From assembly GCA_964447155.1 (NCBI GenBank), contig CAYURM010000035.1, positions 1-37,558 of the forward strand: a DNA stretch of 37,558 bases, given 5' to 3'. Positions 22,915 through 31,499 of the stretch are shown here, one piece after another (positions within the stretch are counted from its first letter, which is position 1; every line of letters begins with the position of its first letter). The position numbers and the translations under genes are program-made. The notes under the pieces are model-generated. The model worked only from the letters and a program-made list of their open reading frames with translations, had not been told where the DNA came from and did not search any database. Source of the DNA: SMBSF63 sp034003545 (GTDB lineage Bacteria > Chloroflexota > Anaerolineae > Anaerolineales > Anaerolineaceae).

Positions 22915-24453
22915 ATGCTTGCCCGCGTATTTGCCTGTGCCCTGGTTGGTCTTGAGGGGGTTGTGGTCGATGTAGAAGTGGACACCGCCAGCAACCTGCC
23001 TAAAATGGTGATCGTTGGATTGCCGGATGCCGCCGTGCAGGAAAGCCGTGAGCGCGTACAATCGGCCATCAAGAACTCCGGCCTCGTCTTCCCCCGCAAA
23101 AAAGTAACCGTCAATCTGGCCCCTGCCGCTGTGCGCAAAGAAGGCCCCTCCTACGACCTGCCCATCGCCGTGGGCGTCCTCATTTCCACCCGCCAGATCC
23201 CGCCAGACGCCTTCAACGACAGCCTGATCATCGGCGAGCTATCCCTGGACGGCTCGGTGCGGCATGTCAGCGGCATCCTGCCGATGGCCGCCCTCGCCCG
23301 CCAGCAGGGCTACAAGCGCGTCATCGTCCCCGCAGAAGATGCCAAGGAAGCCGCACTCATCCCCGGACTGGAAGTGGTGCCCGTGCCCTCCTTAAGCGCC
23401 CTGTATGCCCATGCCACCGGCGGCGTTCCCCTCCAGCCCCAGGAACCGATCAAGATCGAAGACCTGACCCCCGTCGTGCAGACGGATTTTAAAGAAATCA
23501 AAGGTCAGGAACACGTCAAACGCGCCCTCGAAGTGGCAGCGGCCGGCGGGCACAACGTCCTCATGATGGGGCCGCCCGGCGCGGGCAAGACCCTCCTGGC
23601 GCGCGCCTTGCCTGCCATCATGCCCCACATGAGCGTCGACGAAGCCCTGGACGTGACCCGCATCTACTCCATCGCCGACCAGCTCCCCGCCGATGTGCCT
23701 CTCATCCGCACGCGCCCCTTCCGCGCCCCGCACCACACCATTTCGCATGCTGGTCTGGTAGGCGGCGGCAACTGGCCCCGCCCCGGCGAAGTCTCGCTGG
23801 CCCATCGCGGCGTCCTTTTTCTGGATGAACTGCCCGAATTCGGTCAGCGCGTGCTGGAAGTGCTGCGCCAGCCCGTTGAAGATAAAGTGGTCACGATCAG
23901 CCGGGCCGCAGGGTCGCTCACCTTCCCGGCTAATTTCATGCTGGTCGCGGCGATGAACCCCTGCCAATGCGGCTACTATGGTGACCCGTTGAAACCCTGC
24001 ACCTGCTCACCATCCCAGGTCACCAGCTACCAGAAGCGCATCTCCGGCCCGCTCCTCGACCGCATTGATATTCACATCCAGGTGCCGCGCGTCGATTACC
24101 AGAAGTTAAGCAGCAGCCAGCTCAGTGAAGCCTCCGGCACAGTGCAGGAGCGCGTGGAAGCCGCCCGCGAGCAGCAGCGCCAGCGCTTCATTGGCGATGG
24201 CCTGCCCTTCAACGAAATGATCCATTGCAACGCCGACATGCGCCCTGCCGGGATCCGCGCCTTCTGCAAACTGACACCCGAGGGCGAAAACCTGATGCGG
24301 TCGGCAATGAGCCAGCTCCAGCTTTCGGCACGTTCCTATCACCGCGTGTTAAAGCTCGCCCGTACCATCGCCGACCTGGCCGGATGCGGCGAAATTGCCC
24401 CCAGCCACCTGGCCGAAGCGCTGCAATACCGTCCCCGGATGGAAATCGGGTAA
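22915..24453 (+). CDS. comM: YifB/ComM family Mg-chelatase-like AAA+ ATPase
   Basis: The 512-residue protein has an N-terminal Lon-protease-like fold (about 1-170, MLARVFACALVGLEG start), a Mg-chelatase AAA+ core with Walker A GPPGAGKT (219-226) and Walker B VLFLDE (300-305), and a Cys cluster (NPCQCGYYG, CTC near 360) for zinc. The C-terminal helical domain (about 420-510) ends the protein. ComM is a hexameric helicase that aids branch migration during natural transformation. Other transformation genes are not in the window. The ATG at 22915 gives the family's usual N terminus; GGAGG (22896-22900) is 14 bases upstream, rather far. An upstream TTG at 22867 is less likely. Confidence 0.93.
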   Translation: MLARVFACALVGLEGVVVDVEVDTASNLPKMVIVGLPDAAVQESRERVQSAIKNSGLVFPRKKVTVNLAPAAVRKEGPSYDLPIAVGVLISTRQIPPDAFNDSLIIGELSLDGSVRHVSGILPMAALARQQGYKRVIVPAEDAKEAALIPGLEVVPVPSLSALYAHATGGVPLQPQEPIKIEDLTPVVQTDFKEIKGQEHVKRALEVAAAGGHNVLMMGPPGAGKTLLARALPAIMPHMSVDEALDVTRIYSIADQLPADVPLIRTRPFRAPHHTISHAGLVGGGNWPRPGEVSLAHRGVLFLDELPEFGQRVLEVLRQPVEDKVVTISRAAGSLTFPANFMLVAAMNPCQCGYYGDPLKPCTCSPSQVTSYQKRISGPLLDRIDIHIQVPRVDYQKLSSSQLSEASGTVQERVEAAREQQRQRFIGDGLPFNEMIHCNADMRPAGIRAFCKLTPEGENLMRSAMSQLQLSARSYHRVLKLARTIADLAGCGEIAPSHLAEALQYRPRMEIG

Positions 24454-24594
24454 AGTTTGACCAGTTAACAGTTTCGTAAAGTCGGCATAAATTCTCCAAT
24501 CCATTCCTCTTTTTTAACTATTCTCATGTATACTTAATATATTCATCTCTTTATTCATTGTCCATAATCATGCGCCGGTTAGGGGAACTTGGCA

Positions 24595-26523
24595 TTGAAA
24601 CCTTTAGACAAACAAAAAGAAAACGCTGAAATTAGACCGGAAAGCCGCTTTGCCCGCCTGACAGGGCTCCAGGGAAAGCTGATTATTCCTTATATGCTGC
24701 TCACCATCGTGCTGGCAATGGGCGGCGTGTACATCGTTACCCGGCTGGTCACCTCCTCCATCCGCGAACGCTTCGTCAACCAGCTGTTTGAAGCCAGCCG
24801 GGTGGCCGCCGAAGGCATCGTGCGCCAGGAAGACCAGCACCTCGAAAACCTGCGGACGCTGGCTTTTACCGCCGGCGTGCAGGAAGCGGTTGCAGAAGGC
24901 GATGCGGACACCCTGTACACGCTCTTGTCCCCGCATGTCCTCAACCAAAACATTTACATTCTGACCGTGGCAGATGCCGACGGGGTGGAAATCCTTTCGA
25001 TGGAACAATTACCCGATGGCGACTATCACCGAGCCACGGGCACAAACCTCAATTCGATTGAAATCGTCAGCAAAACCTTGTCCGGGCAAACCGACTCTTT
25101 CGGTGACAAATTCATTGATATTCTGCCCGGCAACAACGGGCCGGCACTTTTTACCAGTGCGCCCATCAAAACAGAAAACGGTCAAATTGCAGGCGCGATG
25201 CTGGTTGGCACACCCATCGACACCCTCCTCAAAGACATCCGCAGCCAGGCCCTGGCAGACATCGTCCTCCTCGGCGCAGAAGAGGGCGTCATTTCCACCA
25301 CCCTGGTAAGCCAGCAGGAGGGCTTCCCGGGAATCGAATCCCTGGCGAAAAGTCTGGACATCAACGGAATTGGGCACACCTACGACATCCAGCTGTATGA
25401 GCGCGATTTTCAGATCATCTTCAGTCCTCTTACCATCCGCGACCAGATGACCGGCCTGCTGGGCGTAGTACTCCCCAGCAGCTACGTCGTCTCCACCGAA
25501 GCCACCAGCCGCAATACCCTCGCTCTGCTCTTCACCCTGGGGACGCTGGCCGTGATCGTGATCGGTTACTTCACTTCACAGAATATCGCCCGGCCCATCC
25601 TGCGCCTGCGCATGCTCTCCCAGTCGGTCGCCGCCGGAGATTTTGAACACCAGGCCGATTTCACCCGATCGGATGAAATCGGCGATTTGGCTGCTGCGTT
25701 TGACACCATGACCCAACACCTCAAAGAACGCACCAAAGAAGCCGAACGCATGTATGTGGAAGCCTTGCAGCGCAACAAGGAACTGGCAGAGATCAATGAA
25801 AAGTTAAAAGCCACCCAGGCGCAGTTGGTGCAATCCGAAAAACTGGCCTCCGTCGGGCAGTTGACTGCCGGTATCGTACACGATGTCAAGAATCCCCTGG
25901 CCGTGATCATGGGCATGACGGAATTCATGCTCAGCGAGGAAGAACTCACCCCGGAATTACGTCATGAGATCCAGACGATGAATAACAGCGCGGTCAAAGG
26001 TAACCAGATTGTCTCCGATCTGCTGACTTTCGCCCGTCAATCCACCCCCGATCTGATCGAAAGGGATATGCGCGACACCCTGGAAGCCGCCCTGCGTCTG
26101 ACCGGATATCTGATTAAAAAAGGCCGTGTCCAGGTCATCCGTAATCTGCCGGAAGAACCGCTCTACATGAGCTACGACGCCCAGCAAATTGAGCAGGTAT
26201 TGATCAATTTGATCGCCAATGCCATCCATGCCATGCCGAACGGCGGCGAGCTCAATGTCAGGCTTTCCAGACAGAACGGCAATGCCATTGTAGAAATCAG
26301 CGACACGGGAAAGGGCATCTCCCCGGAACACCTCACCCGGATTTTTGACCCGTTTTTCACCACAAAACCGGAAGGCGAAGGAACCGGGCTGGGACTGTCC
26401 GTCAGTCACGGCATCATTGCCTGCCACCATGGAGAAATTCGGGCAGCAAGCACATTGGGAAGCGGAACAACTTTCAAAATCACGCTGCCCATCCTGTCCA
26501 ATGAGGAAAGCGGGGGGAAATGA
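24595..26523 (+). CDS. Membrane sensor histidine kinase with extracytoplasmic CACHE-like domain
   Basis: The 642-residue kinase has two membrane helices (about 29-50 and 307-328) that enclose a sensor of about 255 residues resembling a double CACHE/PAS fold. A HAMP segment (about 330-380) and a coiled coil (380-415) follow. The dimerisation helix has the phosphoacceptor His near 429 in GIVHDVKNPLAVI. The ATPase domain is complete, with N box (NLIANAIHAM), DTGKGI, FDPFFTTK and GTGLGLS. It is NtrB/AtoS-like and should be active. The start is a TTG at 24595, with AGGGGA eight bases upstream; no ATG fits the frame. The stop overlaps the next gene (ATGA), which carries the receiver. The stimulus is unknown. 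Confidence 0.92.
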   Translation: MKPLDKQKENAEIRPESRFARLTGLQGKLIIPYMLLTIVLAMGGVYIVTRLVTSSIRERFVNQLFEASRVAAEGIVRQEDQHLENLRTLAFTAGVQEAVAEGDADTLYTLLSPHVLNQNIYILTVADADGVEILSMEQLPDGDYHRATGTNLNSIEIVSKTLSGQTDSFGDKFIDILPGNNGPALFTSAPIKTENGQIAGAMLVGTPIDTLLKDIRSQALADIVLLGAEEGVISTTLVSQQEGFPGIESLAKSLDINGIGHTYDIQLYERDFQIIFSPLTIRDQMTGLLGVVLPSSYVVSTEATSRNTLALLFTLGTLAVIVIGYFTSQNIARPILRLRMLSQSVAAGDFEHQADFTRSDEIGDLAAAFDTMTQHLKERTKEAERMYVEALQRNKELAEINEKLKATQAQLVQSEKLASVGQLTAGIVHDVKNPLAVIMGMTEFMLSEEELTPELRHEIQTMNNSAVKGNQIVSDLLTFARQSTPDLIERDMRDTLEAALRLTGYLIKKGRVQVIRNLPEEPLYMSYDAQQIEQVLINLIANAIHAMPNGGELNVRLSRQNGNAIVEISDTGKGISPEHLTRIFDPFFTTKPEGEGTGLGLSVSHGIIACHHGEIRAASTLGSGTTFKITLPILSNEESGGK

Positions 26524-27953
26524 GTTCTGAAAAACTGCGGGTATTGGTAACCGACGACGAAGAAGAACTCACCATATTGATGGGCCTTTCCCTTCGTAAG
26601 GCGGGCTTTGACGTCGATACTGCCTGTGACGGGTTTGAATCCCTTGAAAAAATCGAAAATGCAATTGCCGAAGAAAATCCCTTTGTCGTTCTCGTCACCG
26701 ACCAGATGATGCCTGGCATGAACGGACAGGAACTGCTGCGCAAGGCCCGCGAGCTTGACAACACCCTGGAAGTGATCATGGTCACCGCTGCTGGCTCTCT
26801 CAAATCGGCGATTAGCGCCATGCGTGAAGATGGCGCCTATGATTACCTGTTGAAACCGCTGGAATCCATGCGCCAATTGAACATGGCCGTCGAGCGCGCT
26901 GCTGCGCACCGCCAACTGCTCAAAGAGCGTCAGGGATTGCAGCAGCGCATCGGTTTAATGCTCGCCAACACCGGAGATGCGATCATCTCCGCAGACGAAA
27001 AAGGCGATATTGAATTTATCAACCAGGCCGCCCTGCAATTGTGCCGCAAAACCGGTCTGCAAGGCACAAACGCCCTCCAAAACCTGCCGGAAACGCTCGG
27101 TCAACTGATCAAAAACTGGCGCTCGGCCGGTTCAAGCCAGCCGGCCATGGTCGAGATCAACTGGAGCGATCATACCGTGCAAATGGTACAGCTCAACGGC
27201 ATCACGGGAGAAAACGGCGAAGCACGGGGCTGGATCATGATCCTGCGGGACGTTACCCACCTGAAACAACTGGATGAAATGCGCACCAAAATGCTTTCGA
27301 GCGTTGCCAATCAGGTACGCGCCCCGCTGGCTGAAGCGATGAATCATCTCGTCAAGCTCAACCTGCTCACCGCGCATGATGAAGAAATCGGTGAGATCAT
27401 CTCCCGCCTGACCCAGATCTGGGGGCATATTCACAAATGGGGCAGCGACCTCTCCGACGTCGTTGCCATCGGCAATGCCCCTGAACCGCACCTGGAAATG
27501 ATTGATCTGCACACCGTACTCAGTCCCAACCGCCTCAAGCCGACCGAGCTGCTGGTCAAAAAATGGGGCTGCAAAATGATAATGCAAATGGAAGACAACC
27601 TGCCAAAGGTGCATGCCGACCCGGATCTGCTGATCCAGTTATTAAAAGGACTGATCAATCGCGCCGTATCGCGCAGTAGTGCCCATGGCGAAGTGAAGAT
27701 CAGCACCCGGCAGCAGGAAGAACAGGTATGGATCGACATCACCGATGAAGGCCCTCCGGTTGAGAAAACAGACCTGCCCTATATCTTCGAAAAATCCTTC
27801 GGCACCGACAGATTCAACCAGACCACAAGCGGGTTGGAAATGGCGAAAGTAAAAACCATTCTTGACCGCATGGGCGGTCAGGTATGGGTGCGTGGCGAGC
27901 CCAATGCAGGCAACACCATTTCCATCTGTCTGCCCATCGCCAAACACTCATAA
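26520..27953 (+). CDS. Receiver-PAS protein with degenerate histidine-kinase module
   Basis: The 477-residue cytoplasmic protein begins with a complete receiver (about 5-125: Asp12/Asp13 pocket, phosphoacceptor Asp61, Lys112). A PAS-like domain follows at about 140-245. A kinase-like module follows (about 250-475) but its key residues are changed. Asn264 stands at the phosphoacceptor His position in SSVANQVRAPL. The N box reads GLINRAVSRS, with Arg381 in place of the metal-binding Asn. DxGxG has become DEGPP and GTGLGL has become SGLEMA. It looks like a receiver-controlled pseudokinase, perhaps a dimerisation or binding platform (inference). The ATGA overlap with the kinase gene couples their translation. 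There is no DNA-binding domain. Confidence 0.88.
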   Translation: MSSEKLRVLVTDDEEELTILMGLSLRKAGFDVDTACDGFESLEKIENAIAEENPFVVLVTDQMMPGMNGQELLRKARELDNTLEVIMVTAAGSLKSAISAMREDGAYDYLLKPLESMRQLNMAVERAAAHRQLLKERQGLQQRIGLMLANTGDAIISADEKGDIEFINQAALQLCRKTGLQGTNALQNLPETLGQLIKNWRSAGSSQPAMVEINWSDHTVQMVQLNGITGENGEARGWIMILRDVTHLKQLDEMRTKMLSSVANQVRAPLAEAMNHLVKLNLLTAHDEEIGEIISRLTQIWGHIHKWGSDLSDVVAIGNAPEPHLEMIDLHTVLSPNRLKPTELLVKKWGCKMIMQMEDNLPKVHADPDLLIQLLKGLINRAVSRSSAHGEVKISTRQQEEQVWIDITDEGPPVEKTDLPYIFEKSFGTDRFNQTTSGLEMAKVKTILDRMGGQVWVRGEPNAGNTISICLPIAKHS

Positions 27954-27985
27954 AATGAACCCGAGCAGCCACTGAGGCAACATAG

Positions 27986-29125
27986 ATGAACCCGTCACCG
28001 GACAACCCCCAAAAAACAGGCCATCTCCAAAATCTGGCGAGATGGTTTATCCTCGTGCCTGTGATCCTGTTGATCCTGTTTGGCTGCGGGCAGCTTGCGC
28101 TGGCTTCCGTCCAGCCGCCTGCCATTGAAGGACCGCTCACAAAAATGCAGGCCGATTACCTTGTCTGGGATTTTACTGAATTTCAACCTGTGACAGCAGG
28201 CATCCTGGACGAGATCCGCAAAGACCGTTCCCGGTACGCCTATGGCGCACCGCCGGCGATTGTGCTGGTTCCCGGGGTGGTGTGGCCCACCCAACAGGCA
28301 GCACAGCAAGAAGCAACCCCGCTGCCTCCGGCACCCACCGAGCAGATTTTTTCCACCCCGCCAGCGACACCGGTCACACAACCCACCGTAACCGAGGCCG
28401 TCCTCCCCAGCGCCACCCAGTGGCGCTATATCCCCCCCACGGCCACCAATCCCCTGCCGCCGGAAAACACGAAAACACCTGCTGCCACCAGTACGGCAGC
28501 CCCCACACTTACGTTTACGCTCACCCACACGCCGGCACCCACACTTACATTTACGCTCACCCACACGCTGGCACCCACACTCACTTTTACACCAACATTC
28601 ATACCCACAGAAACCGTTACCCTGACAGCAACAACGGCTCCGCCTAATCATGTGAACATTGGCCCGCCGGACGGGCACATTGAAAACATCCCCGCTGGCG
28701 CTCAAATCATCATCGACCTCGTCGCCCTGACGGGCAGCCCGCTTGACACATCCATACCCGACTCTGACGATGACCTGGTCTTCTACGAATATGAAATATC
28801 CACCGGTATCATCATGCTTGATCATGTTGTCTTGCAGGTTGGCCCCGGCCCCAGCGGATCCTGCGGCAGCAGCACGTGGACCACTGTGTTCGATTGGGGG
28901 GACGGTAACGCAAGCAATAACGGCCAACTCGGCGGCCTTTATCCTGGCGAAATTGACAACCAGAGTATTCCCTTCGCAAATCTTTATCTTGGCAGCACGA
29001 CTGGCATCGCCATTGACACAGATGCACTGGCCGCCCCAGGCATCTACCCCTGCCTGCGGGTCTACTCCCCTGCCACTGGCAACGGCGATGCCGCCCAGGT
29101 AGATGCCATCGAAATCCTGCCCTGA
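27986..29125 (+). CDS. Exported Thr/Pro-repeat protein, possible lipoprotein
   Basis: The 379-residue protein has a hydrophobic N-terminal segment (about 20-40). LFGC at 31-34 could be a lipobox (Cys34), although a plain signal ending in ALAS is also possible. A Thr/Pro-rich linker (about 105-215) contains 12-residue repeats of the form APTLTFTLTHTP (172-207), encoded by near-exact 36-base repeats. The C-terminal domain (about 220-379) is beta-rich, with DWGDGNASNNGQ and two Cys (in SGSCGSS and YPCLRVY) that may pair. The fold is not recognised. The gene starts 33 bases after the pseudokinase gene on the same strand, so it may be the output or the sensor partner of that system (inference). 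GAGG lies upstream of the ATG. Confidence 0.78.
   Translation: MNPSPDNPQKTGHLQNLARWFILVPVILLILFGCGQLALASVQPPAIEGPLTKMQADYLVWDFTEFQPVTAGILDEIRKDRSRYAYGAPPAIVLVPGVVWPTQQAAQQEATPLPPAPTEQIFSTPPATPVTQPTVTEAVLPSATQWRYIPPTATNPLPPENTKTPAATSTAAPTLTFTLTHTPAPTLTFTLTHTLAPTLTFTPTFIPTETVTLTATTAPPNHVNIGPPDGHIENIPAGAQIIIDLVALTGSPLDTSIPDSDDDLVFYEYEISTGIIMLDHVVLQVGPGPSGSCGSSTWTTVFDWGDGNASNNGQLGGLYPGEIDNQSIPFANLYLGSTTGIAIDTDALAAPGIYPCLRVYSPATGNGDAAQVDAIEILP
28499..28606 (+). repeat. In-frame 36-base tandem repeats (Thr/Pro linker)
   Basis: Three units (28499-28534, 28535-28570 and a diverged third to about 28606) encode APTLTFTLTHT-type 12-mers. Units 1 and 2 differ at only a few bases. This is consistent with slippage or recombination changing the linker length. 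Confidence 0.75.
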
Positions 29126-29572
29126 CCTGCCGACATCCTGATAGATGGATCGCTATTGCTTGCCAGCATGGAAACCCGGTCATGCTCAAAAATTTGAAAT
29201 AACGGAAGTAAAACGATCCACAGAATTGTATAGCAAGCCAGACCACTTCAGTGATTACCCGCGCAAGCCATGATGACTGACCACAGGGTCACTATAATTT
29301 TATCCCCCTGGCAAAGATTAGCTTTTACATGCGCTTGATATTTTGCAGGGACAGGTTTCCAACTTGTCCGCACCCCAATACCAAAGACTTGTAAGGTGTG
29401 GCCGTGTTTCACCCTGCCGGGCACAATGCCGGGTGCGGCCTACAACCTTGCTTGTGGATGACAACACAACCCAATCCACCGCAACATCCTACAAAGTCAC
29501 TTAAAAAAGAACCCTCCTGATAGAAGGTTCTCTTAAGTTGCAAGCTCCTCGATATAGACTGAAGCCACGAAC
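29126..29572. other. Long spacer with several dispersed palindromes
   Basis: There is no gene. ACCACTTCAGTGAT (29242-29255) is a small hairpin of the family also seen at 37340-37385. GGGACAGGTTTCCAACTTGTCC (29348-29369) is a copy of the 1377 palindrome. CCGGGCACAATGCCGG (29418-29433) lies inside a longer GC-rich unit. A minus-strand terminator lies at 29503-29531. Confidence 0.65.
29503..29531 (-). terminator. Terminator of the minus-strand unknown gene
   Basis: Read on the minus strand, AGAACC (29531-29526) pairs with GGTTCT (29513-29508) and is followed by T-rich sequence complementary to AAAAAA at 29503-29508. Confidence 0.65.
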
Positions 29573-30343
29573 CTACCGGTTCGCCGCCCGCCACCAGTTA
29601 TGATACTTCTCGCGCATCTCGTCGGCCGAAGGCATCGCATAGAACAAAACCGAATCGGGTTTCCCCAGGAAAATGCCCTCCTTGATCGCGGGGTAAGGAA
29701 AGTCCGGGATATGGTTGCGGTCCACCAGCTTGCGCTGCTTGTCCTCGCGGTGCTTGAGGTCTAACAGGCACTCCCGCAGATGAGAAATATACGTGTACGG
29801 CAAACCAGCAACACTGCCATTTTCAGGATCATTGGCCAATTCCCCCAATTCAAGCGCCACAAAACAAATCGCCGGCCATTTCAGCAGGGTATTTTCCGAT
29901 CCCCGCGTGACAAACTTGATGAATGATTCTGGCCCATGCGTGCTGGCGACCAGCGGCGTTACCGGGGCCACCTCCTGATAGAGATGAAAGGCATCCTTGC
30001 TCTCAGGAATTTCCGTACTGCTATCCAACCCCAGCACCTGGCCGAACTCCGTCACCAGATACAATTTGCGCAGCATGGAAAAATCCATGTGTTCCAGCAC
30101 GCGGTAGCCGGAAATGTACACAGACCGTTTCAAGCCGCCATCGGGACGCGGCACGCAGCGCTCAAGACCTTCGTCAATTTCAAAGAAAGGATGGCGAAAG
30201 TCGGGATCCACCTCAATGAACATCGCGCGTCCATGCAGCTTCTTGTGATCGCCGATGGCAATATACGCGCCAAATTCATCTGGCGACAGCATGGAGGCAA
30301 TTAATGCTTCGGGGAAAAGGGAGAAGTAAAGGTGCTTGCGCAT
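29573..30343 (-). CDS. Conserved-looking soluble protein, function unknown
   Basis: The 256-residue protein has no signal peptide or membrane segment. It starts MRKHLYFSLFPEALIASML, then a compact N-terminal half with GAYIAIGDHKKLHGRAMFIEVDP, and a C-terminal half with GLPYTYISHLRECLLDLKHREDKQ. I recognise no catalytic motif and do not know the family. The start at 30343 is set by AGGAG nine bases upstream; an upstream ATG at 30379 has no site. It has its own terminator, and is divergent from upp by about 230 bases. Confidence 0.75.
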   Translation of the reverse strand: MRKHLYFSLFPEALIASMLSPDEFGAYIAIGDHKKLHGRAMFIEVDPDFRHPFFEIDEGLERCVPRPDGGLKRSVYISGYRVLEHMDFSMLRKLYLVTEFGQVLGLDSSTEIPESKDAFHLYQEVAPVTPLVASTHGPESFIKFVTRGSENTLLKWPAICFVALELGELANDPENGSVAGLPYTYISHLRECLLDLKHREDKQRKLVDRNHIPDFPYPAIKEGIFLGKPDSVLFYAMPSADEMREKYHNWWRAANR

Positions 30344-30571
30344 TTTGGGATCACTCCTGTAAGAAAGTTGACAGTTCAATCTGCACCAAAGCCCTGATGG
30401 GCTTGATTATAGCAGACTCATCCCGTCCTGTCATGGTGAATGCGATACCCTTCTCAACATCCAGGCATTCGCAATGAAAAAATCTACAGACTTTTCATGT
30501 ACCCAAATTTTCGATTTTCTCATAATTCGCAAAAAACAGATATAATAAACAGAAACCCCAGGGAGTAAAAA

Positions 30572-31222
30572 ATGACTGATTTCGATCTCTCAAACCATAA
30601 AAATGTGCACGTTTCGACCCACCCGTTGATTGCCCACAAGCTGCATGTGCTGCGAGACGTCAATACCGACTCGAAGAAGTTCCGTGAAGTAGTGCGTGAA
30701 CTGGGCGCATTGCTAACCTATGAAGCCACCATGGACCTCACAACCCGCCCCGTAGAAGTAACCACCCCCATGACAACCTGTATCGGCCAGGAATTGCAGG
30801 ACAGCATCGGGCTGGTTCCCATCCTGCGCGCCGGCCTGGGCATGACAGAAGGCGTATGGGAGCTGATGCCCTCCTCCGAGGTATGGCATATCGGTATTTA
30901 CCGGGATGAAGACACCCTCCGTCCGGTGGAATACTACAACAAACTGCCCGTTGCGCCCACCGTCTCAATGTGCCTGATCCTTGACCCGATGCTGGCAACC
31001 GGCGGCTCGGCAGTTGCTACGGTGGATGTACTCAAACGTTGGGGGGTAAAAAAGATCAAATTCGTCGGTCTGATCGCCGCCCCCGAAGGCATCCTTGCCA
31101 TGCAGGCAGCCCACCCGGATGTTCCCATCTACATCGCAGCGGTGGACGAACGCCTCAACGAGATTGGCTATATCGTCCCCGGCCTGGGCGACGCCGGCGA
31201 CCGTCAATTCGGCACGGCATAA
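30572..31222 (+). CDS. upp: Uracil phosphoribosyltransferase
   Basis: The 216-residue enzyme has the PRPP-binding loop LDPMLATGGSA (137-147) and the conserved VPILRAGLGM (82-91), with the C-terminal GYIVPGLGDAGDRQFGT uracil-binding segment. It converts uracil and PRPP to UMP in the salvage pathway. The length is typical. GGGAG just before the ATG and TATAAT at 30541-30546 support the start and its promoter. A strong terminator at 31241-31276 ends the unit, so it is transcribed alone. Confidence 0.96.
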   Translation: MTDFDLSNHKNVHVSTHPLIAHKLHVLRDVNTDSKKFREVVRELGALLTYEATMDLTTRPVEVTTPMTTCIGQELQDSIGLVPILRAGLGMTEGVWELMPSSEVWHIGIYRDEDTLRPVEYYNKLPVAPTVSMCLILDPMLATGGSAVATVDVLKRWGVKKIKFVGLIAAPEGILAMQAAHPDVPIYIAAVDERLNEIGYIVPGLGDAGDRQFGTA

Positions 31223-31240
31223 ATGAAATTCTGAAACATT

Positions 31241-31276
31241 CAGGTTCTTGCAAAATATCGCAAGAACCTGTTTTTT
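31241..31276 (+). terminator. Terminator of upp
   Basis: CAGGTTCTTGC (31241-31251) pairs perfectly with GCAAGAACCTG (31260-31270), loop AAAATATC, followed by six T. Confidence 0.9.
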
Positions 31277-31299
31277 CAGTTCATCCAGCTTTCCTGATC

Positions 31300-31345
31300 T
31301 GTCATCGCGAGGGAGTGTCAGCGGCCGTGGCGATCCCATTCTCCA
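31300..31345. repeat. Dispersed TGTCATTGCGAG-type repeat, partial copy
   Basis: TGTCATCGCGAGGGAGTG and GTGGCGATCCC match the family, but the right end is missing. Confidence 0.6.
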
Positions 31346-31430
31346 ATACAAAATCACCACCGCGTCCAAAACCACCAAATATCTTCCATAAAATTTTTGA
31401 TTTTGGGGAAGGTCAGGATGGGGTGGTGTT

Positions 31431-31459
31431 TTGACATCCCCACCTGCATGGAGTATGAT
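31431..31459 (+). promoter_or_regulatory. Promoter of the SGNH-like lipoprotein gene
   Basis: TTGACA (31431-31436), 17 bases, TATGAT (31454-31459). It is one of the best matches to the sigma-70-type consensus in the window and shows that translation cannot begin at 31431. Confidence 0.75.
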
Positions 31460-31499
31460 TGAAAAAAATCAATCCCCTTACTGGTATGGAAATTCACCT

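Noticed and set aside
31431..31499. Upstream start of the SGNH-like lipoprotein
   Set aside because: It would begin inside the -35 box and place 23 residues before the lipoprotein signal.
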